DNA of 64,000 bases. Origin: Planctomycetota bacterium. Its GTDB lineage: Bacteria > Planctomycetota > Phycisphaerae > Phycisphaerales > UBA1924. The translations under genes and the position numbers were made by a program. The notes beneath the pieces were generated by a model, which made no database searches, was not told the origin of the DNA, and worked only from the letters and a program-made list of their open reading frames with translations. Below, in pieces: positions 19,291-27,815 of this stretch. Position 1 is the stretch's first letter. Each line of letters opens with the position of its first letter. The stretch spans positions 1-64,000 of the forward strand of contig RFGH01000229.1 in NCBI GenBank assembly GCA_003696675.1, written 5' to 3'.

Positions 19291-19519
19291 GGGGCAAATC
19301 CTTTCTTCCGTCCGCCAAGCCCACCGGTCCGAGGGGTTGGGGGTGGTCTGGCGGTGCTGGGGTTACCAGCGACCTGCCGGGTGGCCGAGGCTTCGGTCCG
19401 GCGTGATGGCCCGGGCACGGTGCCCAGGGTCCGCATTGAAGGTCGTTCACGCGGGCGGGTCAACTAGGATTCGGGCTCCCCGGCCCTTGCCGAGGGGGCC
19501 GAGCCGCGAAGGATCCCCC

Positions 19520-20251
19520 ATGCCCACCACCTACCCGCTGGTCCGAACCAAGTCCGGTATCCAGGTCCAGACCCCCGAATCGGCGATCCCGATCCGTACG
19601 ATCCTCGGAATCGGGCGGAACTACGCCGAGCATGCCCGGGAGCAGGGGGCGAACCTGCCGGACCGCCCCATGGTCTTCACCAAGAACCCGGGGTCTCTGG
19701 CCCTCGACGGCGAGGACATCGTGGTGCCCCCGGTAGCCCGGGACCTGGCGTGCGGGGGGAACCAGACGGACTTCGAGGCCGAGTTGGGGGTGATTCTGGC
19801 GCGCGATGTTCGGGACATTTCGCGTGACGAGGCACTGTCGTGCGTGCTGGGGTATTGCTGCGCCAACGATGTGTCGGCCCGGTGGTGGCAGAAGCAGGGG
19901 TCGGGCGGGCAGTTCTGGCGGGGCAAGTCGTTCGATACCTTTTGCCCGATCGGGCCGGCTGTGGTTCCGGCGGGCTCGGTGGCGGATCCGCAGGCGCTTC
20001 GGGTGATCTGCCGCGTGAACGGAGAGACGATGCAGGACGGCACCACGGCGGACATGATCTTCCCGGTGGCGGACCTGATCGCGGACCTGTCGCGGGGCAT
20101 CACGCTGGAGGCGGGGACGGTGATCCTGACGGGCACGCCATCGGGCGTGGGTATGGCGCGGACGCCGCCGGTGTGGCTGGCGGACGGGGACACGGTGGAG
20201 ATCGAGATCCCCGGGCTTGGCACGCTGACGAACCGGGTGCGTTTCGGGTGA
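19520..20251 (+). CDS. fumarylacetoacetate hydrolase (FAH) family protein
   Basis: 243 residues. FAH-fold metal-dependent hydrolase or decarboxylase acting on 2-keto acids or acylpyruvates. The family core is clear: GIGRNYAEHAREQG (about 34-47), VFTKNPGSL, the metal-binding segment DFEAELGVIL, YCCANDVSARWWQ, RGKSFDTFCPIGP, and the C-terminal TGTPSGVGMARTPPVWL. The length fits the short acylpyruvase/FAHD1-like class. The substrate is not predictable. AAGGA lies 7-11 nt before the start. A TAGGAT hexamer at 19465-19470 could be its -10. Its stop overlaps the GTG of the following permease (GTGA), an unexpected pairing. Confidence 0.88.
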   Translation: MPTTYPLVRTKSGIQVQTPESAIPIRTILGIGRNYAEHAREQGANLPDRPMVFTKNPGSLALDGEDIVVPPVARDLACGGNQTDFEAELGVILARDVRDISRDEALSCVLGYCCANDVSARWWQKQGSGGQFWRGKSFDTFCPIGPAVVPAGSVADPQALRVICRVNGETMQDGTTADMIFPVADLIADLSRGITLEAGTVILTGTPSGVGMARTPPVWLADGDTVEIEIPGLGTLTNRVRFG

Positions 20252-21222
20252 GCACGCGGGTTCGGAAAGCGGCGGCGGGGCTGGCGGTGCTGGCGACGGC
20301 GGCGGGAGCGGCGTGCTTGGCGCGGCTGCTCGTCGGGGGACCGAGGTTGGGTTGGGCCGAATCGGACGCGATTCTCTCGCTGCGTATCGACCGGGTTGCG
20401 GTGGGCTCGGCGGTGGGGGCCGGGCTGGCGGTGGCAGGGGTGCTGCTGCAGTCGTTGCTGCGGAACCCGTTGGCCGCGCCGGACCTGCTTGGTCTGAGCG
20501 CGGGGGCTGGGTTCGCGGTGACGGTGACGGCGCTGCTGTCCGGCGGGATGATCGGCGTCGCAGCGTCGGCGGGGCCCGCGCTGGTGGGTGCGATGGCGGT
20601 GCTGGGGCTTGTGTGGCTTTTGGCCCAGAGGCGGGGGTTGATCGATCCGGTGACCATGATCCTGGTGGGGGTTATCGTGGCGGTGCTGCTCGGCGCGGCG
20701 ACGATGCTGGTGCGGACGCTGTTGCCCGATCAGGGGCAGGGCATCGGGCGGTGGATGATGGGGGCGATCTCGGACGACGCGCCGCGCTGGGCGGTGGGGG
20801 TTGTGTGGGCACTGGTGCTGTTCGTTGGCGGGGCCGCGGTGGCCATGGGGCGGATGTTCGACGCGTCGAGCCTGGGCGAGGATGAAGCAAGGGCGACCGG
20901 TGTGCCGGTCGGATGGGTGCGTTCGTTGCAGTTGATCGGCGCCGGCGTGCTGACCGCGGGGACGATCGTGCTGGCCGGTCCGGTGGGATTCGTGGGGCTG
21001 GTATGTCCGCACCTTGCTCGGCTGCTGGTGGGGCCGGCGCATCGCGTTTTGATCATGGGGGCGGCGTTGGCGGGGATCGCGTTGGTGGTCGGCGCGGACG
21101 CGGCGGTCAAGGCGTTTCCCGGGCCGGGCGGGCGTGTGCCTGTTGGCGTGGTGACCTCGCTGATTGGCGGGCCGGTGTTCCTTGCGTTGCTGCTCCGGTC
21201 GCGGCGTGCGGCACAGGTATGA
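20248..21222 (+). CDS. FecCD-type ABC transporter permease (iron-siderophore or cobalamin)
   Basis: 324 residues with about ten hydrophobic segments. Inner-membrane permease of the BtuC/FecCD/FhuB family. Signatures are GAGLAVAGVLLQSLLRNPLAAPDLLGLSAGAG (about 53-84) and the C-terminal PVGFVGLVCPHLARLLVGPAHR (about 244-265). Usually it works with a periplasmic binding protein and an FecE/BtuD ATPase. Neither is adjacent, so this is an orphan permease gene. It is translationally coupled to the FAH-family gene and converges on metH. Proximity to cobalamin-dependent metH hints at corrinoid import, but an Fe-siderophore remains equally possible. Confidence 0.88.
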   Translation: MSTRVRKAAAGLAVLATAAGAACLARLLVGGPRLGWAESDAILSLRIDRVAVGSAVGAGLAVAGVLLQSLLRNPLAAPDLLGLSAGAGFAVTVTALLSGGMIGVAASAGPALVGAMAVLGLVWLLAQRRGLIDPVTMILVGVIVAVLLGAATMLVRTLLPDQGQGIGRWMMGAISDDAPRWAVGVVWALVLFVGGAAVAMGRMFDASSLGEDEARATGVPVGWVRSLQLIGAGVLTAGTIVLAGPVGFVGLVCPHLARLLVGPAHRVLIMGAALAGIALVVGADAAVKAFPGPGGRVPVGVVTSLIGGPVFLALLLRSRRAAQV

Positions 21223-21229
21223 GGACGGT

Positions 21230-24200
21230 TCAGGCGTTGAAGTAGCGTGCCTCGGGATGGTGGACCACGATGGCGCTGGTCGACTGCTCGGGCACGATCT
21301 GGTGGTTCTCGGTCAGCGTGCAGCCGATGCGTGTGGGATCGATCAGACGCCAGATGACTTCGTGCGCGGCCATGTCGGGGCAGGCGGGGTAGCCGAACGA
21401 ATAGCGTGAACCGCGGTAGCCCTGCTTGAACAGGCCCTCGGGTGTTGTCGCGTCGTCACCTGCGATGCCGAGTTCCTGACGCATGCGTTTGTGCCAGAGT
21501 TCGGCGAGTCCCGCGGCGGCCTCGACGCCGAGCCCGTGCCAGTAGAGATAGTCCTGGTATGCGCCGGTGTCGAAGAGCCGCTGGCAGTGCTCACTGATGT
21601 GCTCGCCCATGGTGACGCACGAGATGCCGATGACATCCGGCCCGCCGGCGCGGTCGCACTCCTCGGCGTCGCGGAAGAAGTCGGCGATGCACAGGCGGCG
21701 GCCCCGCGGCTGACGGGGGAAGACCATGCGTTCGATCTCGGTGGCTTGGTCGTCCGGATCGAGGATGACCACGGCGTTGCCCTCGGAGCGGCAAGGGAAG
21801 TAGCCGTAGGCGACGCGGGGCGTGAGGATGCCTTCGCGTTCGGCCTGGGCGCAGAGGCGTTTGAACACGGGGCGGGCGACTTCGTCGAGTTGGGCCTTGT
21901 GCTCGGCCTTGGACTTCTGGCCGCGCTTGATCTGCCATTGGACGGAATAGAGCGCGGTGGGGTTGATGAGGCTGAAGACTTCCCTCAGGGAGATCGATTC
22001 GACAATGCGCGAGCCAAAGAAGGGTGCCTCTGGGACTTTGACGGACCGGGCGACATCGGAGCGGACGCCGTCGTCATCGTCACTGGGGCGATCCTCGAGC
22101 GGGGGCACGCCGGCGACGCAGCCGGCGGCAACCTTCTCCAGGGCAGCGGAGCGCTTGGCCTGGCGTTCGGCGATCTGGGCTTCGATCTCGGCGGTTCTGC
22201 TGGAGCGGAGCCGGTCCATGATGGCCAGACCCTCGAAGGCGTCCTTGCCGTAATAGAGCGGACCCTTGTAAATGCTCTTGAGGTGACTCTCGGCGTAGGT
22301 ACGGGTCAGGGCCGCGCCGCCAAGCAGGACCGGCACGGTGATGCCGCGGGCGTTCAGTTCGTGAAGGTTTTCCTCCATGACATGCACGCTCTTGACGAGC
22401 AGGCCCGAGAGTCCGATCGCGTCGGCCTTGGTCCGCTCGAGGGCGTCGAGGATCTCGTTGATGGGCTGCTTGATGCCGATGTTGTGGACGGTGTAGCCGT
22501 TGTTGGAGAGGATGATGTCAACGAGGTTCTTGCCGATGTCGTGGACATCGCCCTTGACGGTGGCGAGGACGATCGAGCCGCGGGTCTGGCCTTCGACTTT
22601 CTCCATATGGGGTTCGAGGTAGGCGACGGCCTTCTTCATCACCTCGGCCGAGCGGAGCACGAAAGGGAGCTGCATCTGCCCGCTGGCGAACTGCTCGCCG
22701 ACGGTCTTCATGCCATCGAGGAGGTGGTCGTTGACGATGTCGAGGGGCTTCCAGATCGCGAGGGCCTGGTCGAGCGCGTCGTTCAGGCCGGCGAGCTCGC
22801 CCTCGATGATGTGGCGACGGAGCCGTTCGGGCAGCGGCAGATCGGCCATCGTCGGACCGGTGTCATTCACCGTTTCGATATCGGCGAACAGATCGATCAG
22901 TGCCTGCAGTGGGTCGAAGTTCTCGTCGGTGACGCCTTCGGGCAGTCCGGTGCCACCCTTGCTTATCGCCCGTTTGTCGTAGATGACCGCGAGGCACGCG
23001 TCGATCTGCTCGGCCGGGATCTTGGCGAGCGGGAGGATGGAACCGGCGTGGAGGATGGCGCTGGTCAGGCCAGCCTCGGTCAGCTCGTGCATCAGCACGG
23101 AGTTGAGGGCGACGCGGGCGGCGGGCTTGAGTCCGAAGGAGGCGTTGGACAGGCCGCAGGTGATCTGGACAGTGGGGAACCTGCGAGCGATCAATCGGAC
23201 GCCCTCGATCAGCTCCATCGCGCTGCGTCGGTCGCCGTCCATGCCGGTGGATACAGGCAGGACGAGGGGATCGATGAAGATGTCCTCAAGGCGGAGGCCG
23301 TGGACATTGGTCGCACGATCGATGGCTCGCTCTGCGATGGCGAGCTTGCGTTCGCGGGTGCGCGCCATGGCCTCTTCTGGGTCTTCATCGATGGTGCCGA
23401 TGACGAGCGCGGCGCCGTAGCGTTTGGCCAAGCCGCAGAAGTGGTCGAACTTCTTCTCGCCATCCTCGAAGTTGGCCGAGTTGATGACGCAGCGTCCGGC
23501 GGCGCTCTGAAGACCGGCCTCGATGGTCGCGGCCTGGGTGGAGTCGAGCATTAGCGGTGCATCGACCTCGCGGGAGAGCCGGGCGACGATTTCGCGCATG
23601 TCCTTCGGGTTGTCCCGCCCGGCGACATCAACATTCACATCGAGCAGGTGCGAGCCGCTCTTTACCTGCGAGCGGGCCAGGGACACAATGCCGTCCCAAT
23701 CCTCCGCTTCGAGAAGCCGCTTGAAGGCCCGCGACCCCGAGGCGTTGCAGCGTTCGCCGATCAGAAGCGCGCTGGAGTCCTGGCGGTGCTCGACAACGGA
23801 GAAGAGCGAGCTGCTGGCGGCGGGGGCGGCGATGGTCCGGGCGGGCGGTGCAGGGCGGGTCTCGACCGCGACGCGGAGCTGGCGGATGTGCTCGGGCGTG
23901 GTGCCGCAGCAGCCTCCGACGGCCGAGACGACACCCAGATCCAGCAGACGGCCCATCGCCTCGACGAAGCCCTTGGGCTGGAGAGGGTACACGGTCCGAC
24001 CGTCCTGGAGCACGGGCAGCCCCGCGTTTGGCATGACGGTGATGGGGCGGTCCCAGAGCTCGCCGAGCACGCGGACGGGCTCGATCATCTCCACCGGACC
24101 GGTGGCGCAGTTCAGCCCGAGTCCGTCGATGGGCAGGGGGCGGAGGGTCTCGATGGCGGCCTCGATGGAGCTGCCGACCAGCATGGTGCCCGTCAGCTCG

Positions 24201-24805
24201 ATGGTGACCGAAACCAGAAGCGGCACGGACATGGGATCGCCGGTCTGGTTGGCTATGGCTTCGCGTGCGGCCTGCACGGCGCATTTCACCTGCAGGAGGT
24301 CCTGGCAGGTCTCGAGGAGGATCGCGTCAACGCCGCCGGCGACAAGCCCCTCGGCGGCTTCGCGGTAGGCGGCCGAGAGCTTGTCCCAGCCGATCTGCCC
24401 CAGAGTGATCAGTTTGGTGCCAGGTCCGAGCGAGCCAAGGACGAAGCGGGGGCGGTCCGGGGTGGAGAACGCGTCGGCCTCGCGTCGGGCGATCTCGGCT
24501 GCGGTCTTGTTAAGTTCGTAGGTCCGGTCCTCAAGCCCGAACTCCTCGAGAACATGGCGGGCCCCGCCGAAACTGTTGGTTGTGACGGCGTCCGAACCGG
24601 CTTCCAGGTAAGCCCGGTGGATGGCCCCGATCTCGTCGGGGCGGGAGAGGCACAGGACATCGGTGCAGTTTTCGCAGCCGAGGTAGTCCCGCTGGACATC
24701 CAGATCGAGTTTGTGGACTTGGGTGCCCATGCCGCCGTCGAAAAGCAGCGTTCGCGACCGGAGCGCTGAAAGCAGCGGCGAAGTCATGGTCGGCTGTCGG
24801 GTCAT
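21230..24805 (-). CDS. metH: cobalamin-dependent methionine synthase
   Basis: 1191 residues, close to the 1227 of the E. coli enzyme. Transfers methyl from methyltetrahydrofolate to homocysteine through cob(I)alamin. All modules are present in order: homocysteine domain (about 10-310, with the zinc ligands GGCCGTTPEH near 295), pterin-binding domain (about 340-620, starting around SSLFSVVEHRQDSSALLIGERCNASGS), cobalamin cap and Rossmann domains (about 650-890, with the cobalt ligand His755 in GDVHDIG and later SGLLVKS), and the C-terminal AdoMet-dependent reactivation domain (about 950-1190, including HKRMRQELG and GYRGSRYSFGYPACP). A GGAGG sits 8 nt upstream of the 24805 ATG, which fixes that start over an in-frame Met six codons later. 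No cobalamin riboswitch is visible upstream. Confidence 0.97.
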   Translation of the reverse strand: MTRQPTMTSPLLSALRSRTLLFDGGMGTQVHKLDLDVQRDYLGCENCTDVLCLSRPDEIGAIHRAYLEAGSDAVTTNSFGGARHVLEEFGLEDRTYELNKTAAEIARREADAFSTPDRPRFVLGSLGPGTKLITLGQIGWDKLSAAYREAAEGLVAGGVDAILLETCQDLLQVKCAVQAAREAIANQTGDPMSVPLLVSVTIELTGTMLVGSSIEAAIETLRPLPIDGLGLNCATGPVEMIEPVRVLGELWDRPITVMPNAGLPVLQDGRTVYPLQPKGFVEAMGRLLDLGVVSAVGGCCGTTPEHIRQLRVAVETRPAPPARTIAAPAASSSLFSVVEHRQDSSALLIGERCNASGSRAFKRLLEAEDWDGIVSLARSQVKSGSHLLDVNVDVAGRDNPKDMREIVARLSREVDAPLMLDSTQAATIEAGLQSAAGRCVINSANFEDGEKKFDHFCGLAKRYGAALVIGTIDEDPEEAMARTRERKLAIAERAIDRATNVHGLRLEDIFIDPLVLPVSTGMDGDRRSAMELIEGVRLIARRFPTVQITCGLSNASFGLKPAARVALNSVLMHELTEAGLTSAILHAGSILPLAKIPAEQIDACLAVIYDKRAISKGGTGLPEGVTDENFDPLQALIDLFADIETVNDTGPTMADLPLPERLRRHIIEGELAGLNDALDQALAIWKPLDIVNDHLLDGMKTVGEQFASGQMQLPFVLRSAEVMKKAVAYLEPHMEKVEGQTRGSIVLATVKGDVHDIGKNLVDIILSNNGYTVHNIGIKQPINEILDALERTKADAIGLSGLLVKSVHVMEENLHELNARGITVPVLLGGAALTRTYAESHLKSIYKGPLYYGKDAFEGLAIMDRLRSSRTAEIEAQIAERQAKRSAALEKVAAGCVAGVPPLEDRPSDDDDGVRSDVARSVKVPEAPFFGSRIVESISLREVFSLINPTALYSVQWQIKRGQKSKAEHKAQLDEVARPVFKRLCAQAEREGILTPRVAYGYFPCRSEGNAVVILDPDDQATEIERMVFPRQPRGRRLCIADFFRDAEECDRAGGPDVIGISCVTMGEHISEHCQRLFDTGAYQDYLYWHGLGVEAAAGLAELWHKRMRQELGIAGDDATTPEGLFKQGYRGSRYSFGYPACPDMAAHEVIWRLIDPTRIGCTLTENHQIVPEQSTSAIVVHHPEARYFNA

Positions 24806-24870
24806 CCTGGCCCTCCGGGTGGAGAATCATTCGATCGTTCGGATATACGGATCAAGCATAGGCACGGACA

Positions 24871-24900
24871 AAAGGAAAGCCGGACCCCGAGGGGTCCGGC
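24871..24900 (-). terminator. rho-independent terminator after first metalloprotease gene
   Basis: Perfect 10-bp stem (GCCGGACCCC / GGGGTCCGGC, 2-nt loop) at 24879-24900. On the minus strand it is followed by TTTCCTTTTG. It separates the metalloprotease from metH, which is transcribed the same way downstream. Confidence 0.85.
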
Positions 24901-24931
24901 GAGGGTGGTCAGAGCGGACAGGTCGTGTCGC

Positions 24932-27532
24932 TTATGGGCAGCCGGCGTTGTACAGGTTGATGAACGCCTGCAGGTCGAAGATGTTGAACTGCCCGAACGG
25001 AGCGGCGAGGTCGGCCGAGGGGTCCTGGGCGTTATAGAGCCCGATGTAGGCCTGAATATCGAAGATATTCAGCAGACCGAAGGGCTCGGCGAGGTCGGCC
25101 GGACAGGTCTGGGGATCCTGGCAGGACAGGCCGGAGACCTCGAACGCGTCGACAGCGGCCTCGACGACCGAACCGTCTCCGGCATCCTCGGCGATGAATC
25201 GCACGCGGACCTGGGCGGTGGGGGCGACAAAGTCGGCCACCCGGAACGATGCGGTGAACCAGCCGCCGGACGATTCAGCCGTGTTTGGGCCGACGACCTC
25301 GAGGTTGGTCCAGGTCGAACCGTTGTTGTTGGAGATCTGCACGGTGAAGACATCGGCCCCCGGAGCGGCACCGGTGCCCGAGCCGGTGTTGTCGTACCAG
25401 CGGGCGTAGGAGACAACGGCTTCGGGGTTGTCGGAGAGGTCGATGGCCGGCGAGGTCAGTATGGTCTGGCCGCCGTCGACATCGGTGTTGGAGCCGGGGC
25501 CGCCGTTACCGGTGAGGTAGCACTGGCCGGAGCCGTCGAAGTCCACCGGCGCATCGCCACGGGAGCCATCACCCTGAGGCACGCCCCGTTCCCAGCGTCC
25601 GGCGGCCTGGTTGGCGACCGGGCCGCTGACGGTCCAGCCCTGATTGGTATTGAAATCGTCGGCGAAGTCGACGACGAGGTTCCCGACGATCGCGGTGAAG
25701 GGGTTGGCGGCGCCGTTCTCGGGCAGCGTGACGGTGCCCTGGGTCTGGCCGACGACGGAGATGTAGAACTGCGGTGCATCGCCGCAGGACGCGGCGGGCA
25801 GCGTGGCGGTGAAGTTGCCGCCGCCGTTGTCCGGCAGCGGGGTGGACTGATACGACCCGCCGTTGAGGCGGTAGAAGAGCAGCGGAGTTCCGACGATGGT
25901 GTCCTCGCGGGCATCGATGACCACCGAGAAGGGGGTCGCGACGCCGGGGTCGACCTGGGTCGGGGGGAACGCGACGATCTGCGGGCCGAGGAAGGGCAGT
26001 TCAAGGCCGCCGTAGTTGAGCACATAGCGCTGGATGCTGTTGGTCGAGCCGCCGGTGATGCGGATCAGGTAGATGCCAGAGGACTCTGCATCGAAGACCA
26101 GTTCCTCGCTGCCGCCAGCCCCGGTGTCGTTGGCTGTGGCGAGCGGGGTCGTGGTGTTGGAGGTGCTGAACAGATCCACGCGCAGATCGTGGATGATGTT
26201 GTAGTTGGTAGAGGTGCCGGTGTTGCAGGCGCTGTCCTGCGGGGCTTGCAGGTAGGTGCCGGCGTCGGGCGCGACATTGACGACCAGCTGCAGAGGCTCG
26301 GAGATCGTCAGGCGGTACCAATCGGTATCGGAGTTGTCGTCGATCGACACATTGGAAAGGCTGCCGAAGTCGAGCACGCCGATCGCGCCGAGGCTCGGGG
26401 CGGCGCCGGGTGTGTCGCTGGCCGGCTCGAACTTGTCGCCGTAGTGACGCTGGCCGTTGAGGATGTCGTCGAGCTGGGGGCCGTCGTACGCGGTGGAGAC
26501 GAACGGCTCCATGAGCTTGGTCTGGTTGGCCGGGCAGACATGGAGCATGCCGAGGCCGTGCCCGTGCTCGTGGGCGATGACATTTCGGAAGCGGATGGAG
26601 TTGCCGCCGGTGTTGTTGTAGAAGGTATCGAAGGCATCGAAGATCATGTCGCCGTCATTGGGGAAGTTGTTGTAGGCCAGCACGCCGCCGTTGCCGTCGT
26701 TCTGGAAGTCGAACGCGCCGATACGGATGTCGCCGCGGACTCCAAGCACACCCGGCGAGTTATTGGTTGCGACGCCGTCGTCGTTGGGCTCGTAGACATA
26801 GGTGACGCCGATGAGCTCGGACCAGCGATCAAAGACCTGGTCGAAGAGGCCCTGCCACACGGTCGGCGAGCCGTAGATGCCGTTGAGCCACGCGAAGAGC
26901 TGCGACGGGCCGCTCCCGAGACCGATGTTCAGATTGGTCACGGTGGTTCCGTCCGGAATGAACGAGTAGGTCAGCGTGGTCGGGGTGCCCTGGCCCAGTC
27001 CGCCGCCGTCGGTCGCGGTGGAGGACCAGCGGTTGGTCTGCTGGAAGCGGATGCTCAGCGGGAACTCGATGAGTTGATTGATGGCGTAGGCGACCGCGGG
27101 GTCCACATCGGGCGCGAAGCAGAGTGCGGGGGGCTGCACATTCCTTTCAAGCGTATCGACGATCGCCCAGAAGATGTTCTTCTGTCCCTCGGTCATGCGG
27201 GCGGCGAGGTCATCGGTGTAGATCGCCTCGGCGTACTGGCGGGGCGTGATATCGATCGGCTTGGGCGCGTGGGCGTGTTCGCCGTTGCAATCGTGATGGA
27301 GCGCCTCGGCCCCGAAGCCCCCGGCAGCGATGATCGCGTCGCGGTGCTCGGCAGGCATTAGGCTGAGCATGCGGCTGGCCAGACTGTGCTGGACGAGAAG
27401 GTCGGGGTGCGCGATCGACTCGGGGATGTACTCACCCTTCTCCACGCTGACGGCCAGCATGTCAACGCCGAAGGCGGCTCCAACGCAGGCCGAGAGCACA
27501 CATGCCGATCCTAGTTTGGTAAACCGATCCAT
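24932..27532 (-). CDS. secreted matrixin-like zinc metalloprotease with dockerin-like tail (paralogue 1)
   Basis: 866 residues. Signal peptide at about 1-22. The protease domain carries the metzincin signature HExxHxxGxxH at His321-Glu322, His325, Gly328 and His331, with Met-Glu-Pro-Phe a few residues later as a possible Met-turn. Preceding segments (FDQVFDRWSELIGVTYVYEPNDD) resemble matrixin-type catalytic domains. Downstream come a pre-peptidase C-terminal beta domain (about 385-510) and a jelly-roll-like module (about 600-800). The tail has two DLAxPFGxxNIFDxQAxIxLYN repeats ending AGCP, as in the subtilase. The start at 27532 has GAGGAG upstream and gives a clean signal peptide; a longer upstream reading is Pro/Arg-rich and implausible. 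It shares its N-terminal ~450 residues with the next gene upstream, so the two are tandem duplicates. Confidence 0.88.
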   Translation of the reverse strand: MDRFTKLGSACVLSACVGAAFGVDMLAVSVEKGEYIPESIAHPDLLVQHSLASRMLSLMPAEHRDAIIAAGGFGAEALHHDCNGEHAHAPKPIDITPRQYAEAIYTDDLAARMTEGQKNIFWAIVDTLERNVQPPALCFAPDVDPAVAYAINQLIEFPLSIRFQQTNRWSSTATDGGGLGQGTPTTLTYSFIPDGTTVTNLNIGLGSGPSQLFAWLNGIYGSPTVWQGLFDQVFDRWSELIGVTYVYEPNDDGVATNNSPGVLGVRGDIRIGAFDFQNDGNGGVLAYNNFPNDGDMIFDAFDTFYNNTGGNSIRFRNVIAHEHGHGLGMLHVCPANQTKLMEPFVSTAYDGPQLDDILNGQRHYGDKFEPASDTPGAAPSLGAIGVLDFGSLSNVSIDDNSDTDWYRLTISEPLQLVVNVAPDAGTYLQAPQDSACNTGTSTNYNIIHDLRVDLFSTSNTTTPLATANDTGAGGSEELVFDAESSGIYLIRITGGSTNSIQRYVLNYGGLELPFLGPQIVAFPPTQVDPGVATPFSVVIDAREDTIVGTPLLFYRLNGGSYQSTPLPDNGGGNFTATLPAASCGDAPQFYISVVGQTQGTVTLPENGAANPFTAIVGNLVVDFADDFNTNQGWTVSGPVANQAAGRWERGVPQGDGSRGDAPVDFDGSGQCYLTGNGGPGSNTDVDGGQTILTSPAIDLSDNPEAVVSYARWYDNTGSGTGAAPGADVFTVQISNNNGSTWTNLEVVGPNTAESSGGWFTASFRVADFVAPTAQVRVRFIAEDAGDGSVVEAAVDAFEVSGLSCQDPQTCPADLAEPFGLLNIFDIQAYIGLYNAQDPSADLAAPFGQFNIFDLQAFINLYNAGCP

Positions 27533-27774
27533 CTGAGACTCCTCACAAGGGGCGGGCACGAGAATCCCTCGCCGCCGGACCACAACAACAGCCCCCGCTT
27601 CAGATCGGGGGCACAGACCGGGCGGGATCCGCCCGGAAGCACAAGCCCCGCCAGCGAATCGCCGGGGGGGATCGAGAACGGCGACGCTCTCCCTCATTCG
27701 CGGCTATTTCGAGCCGGCGTCTCTCGGGGATGCATGGCCCGAGGGGACGGGGGGAGCGTCGGCTCTCAGACAAG

Positions 27775-27804
27775 CCGCTGCCGGCCGTCTCCGGCAGGCA
27801 GCGG
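27775..27804 (-). terminator. possible terminator after second metalloprotease gene
   Basis: An 8-bp stem (CCGCTGCC / GGCAGCGG) with further internal GC pairing lies just beyond the stop of the second metalloprotease, but no T-run follows. The rest of the 27533-27815 gap holds only the ribosome-binding site and leader of the first metalloprotease. Confidence 0.35.
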
Positions 27805-27815
27805 GAACGATCGCA

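Noticed and set aside
24806-24870. Cobalamin riboswitch before metH
   Set aside because: The leader is too short and has no B12-box-like sequence; none was seen before the adenosyltransferase gene either.
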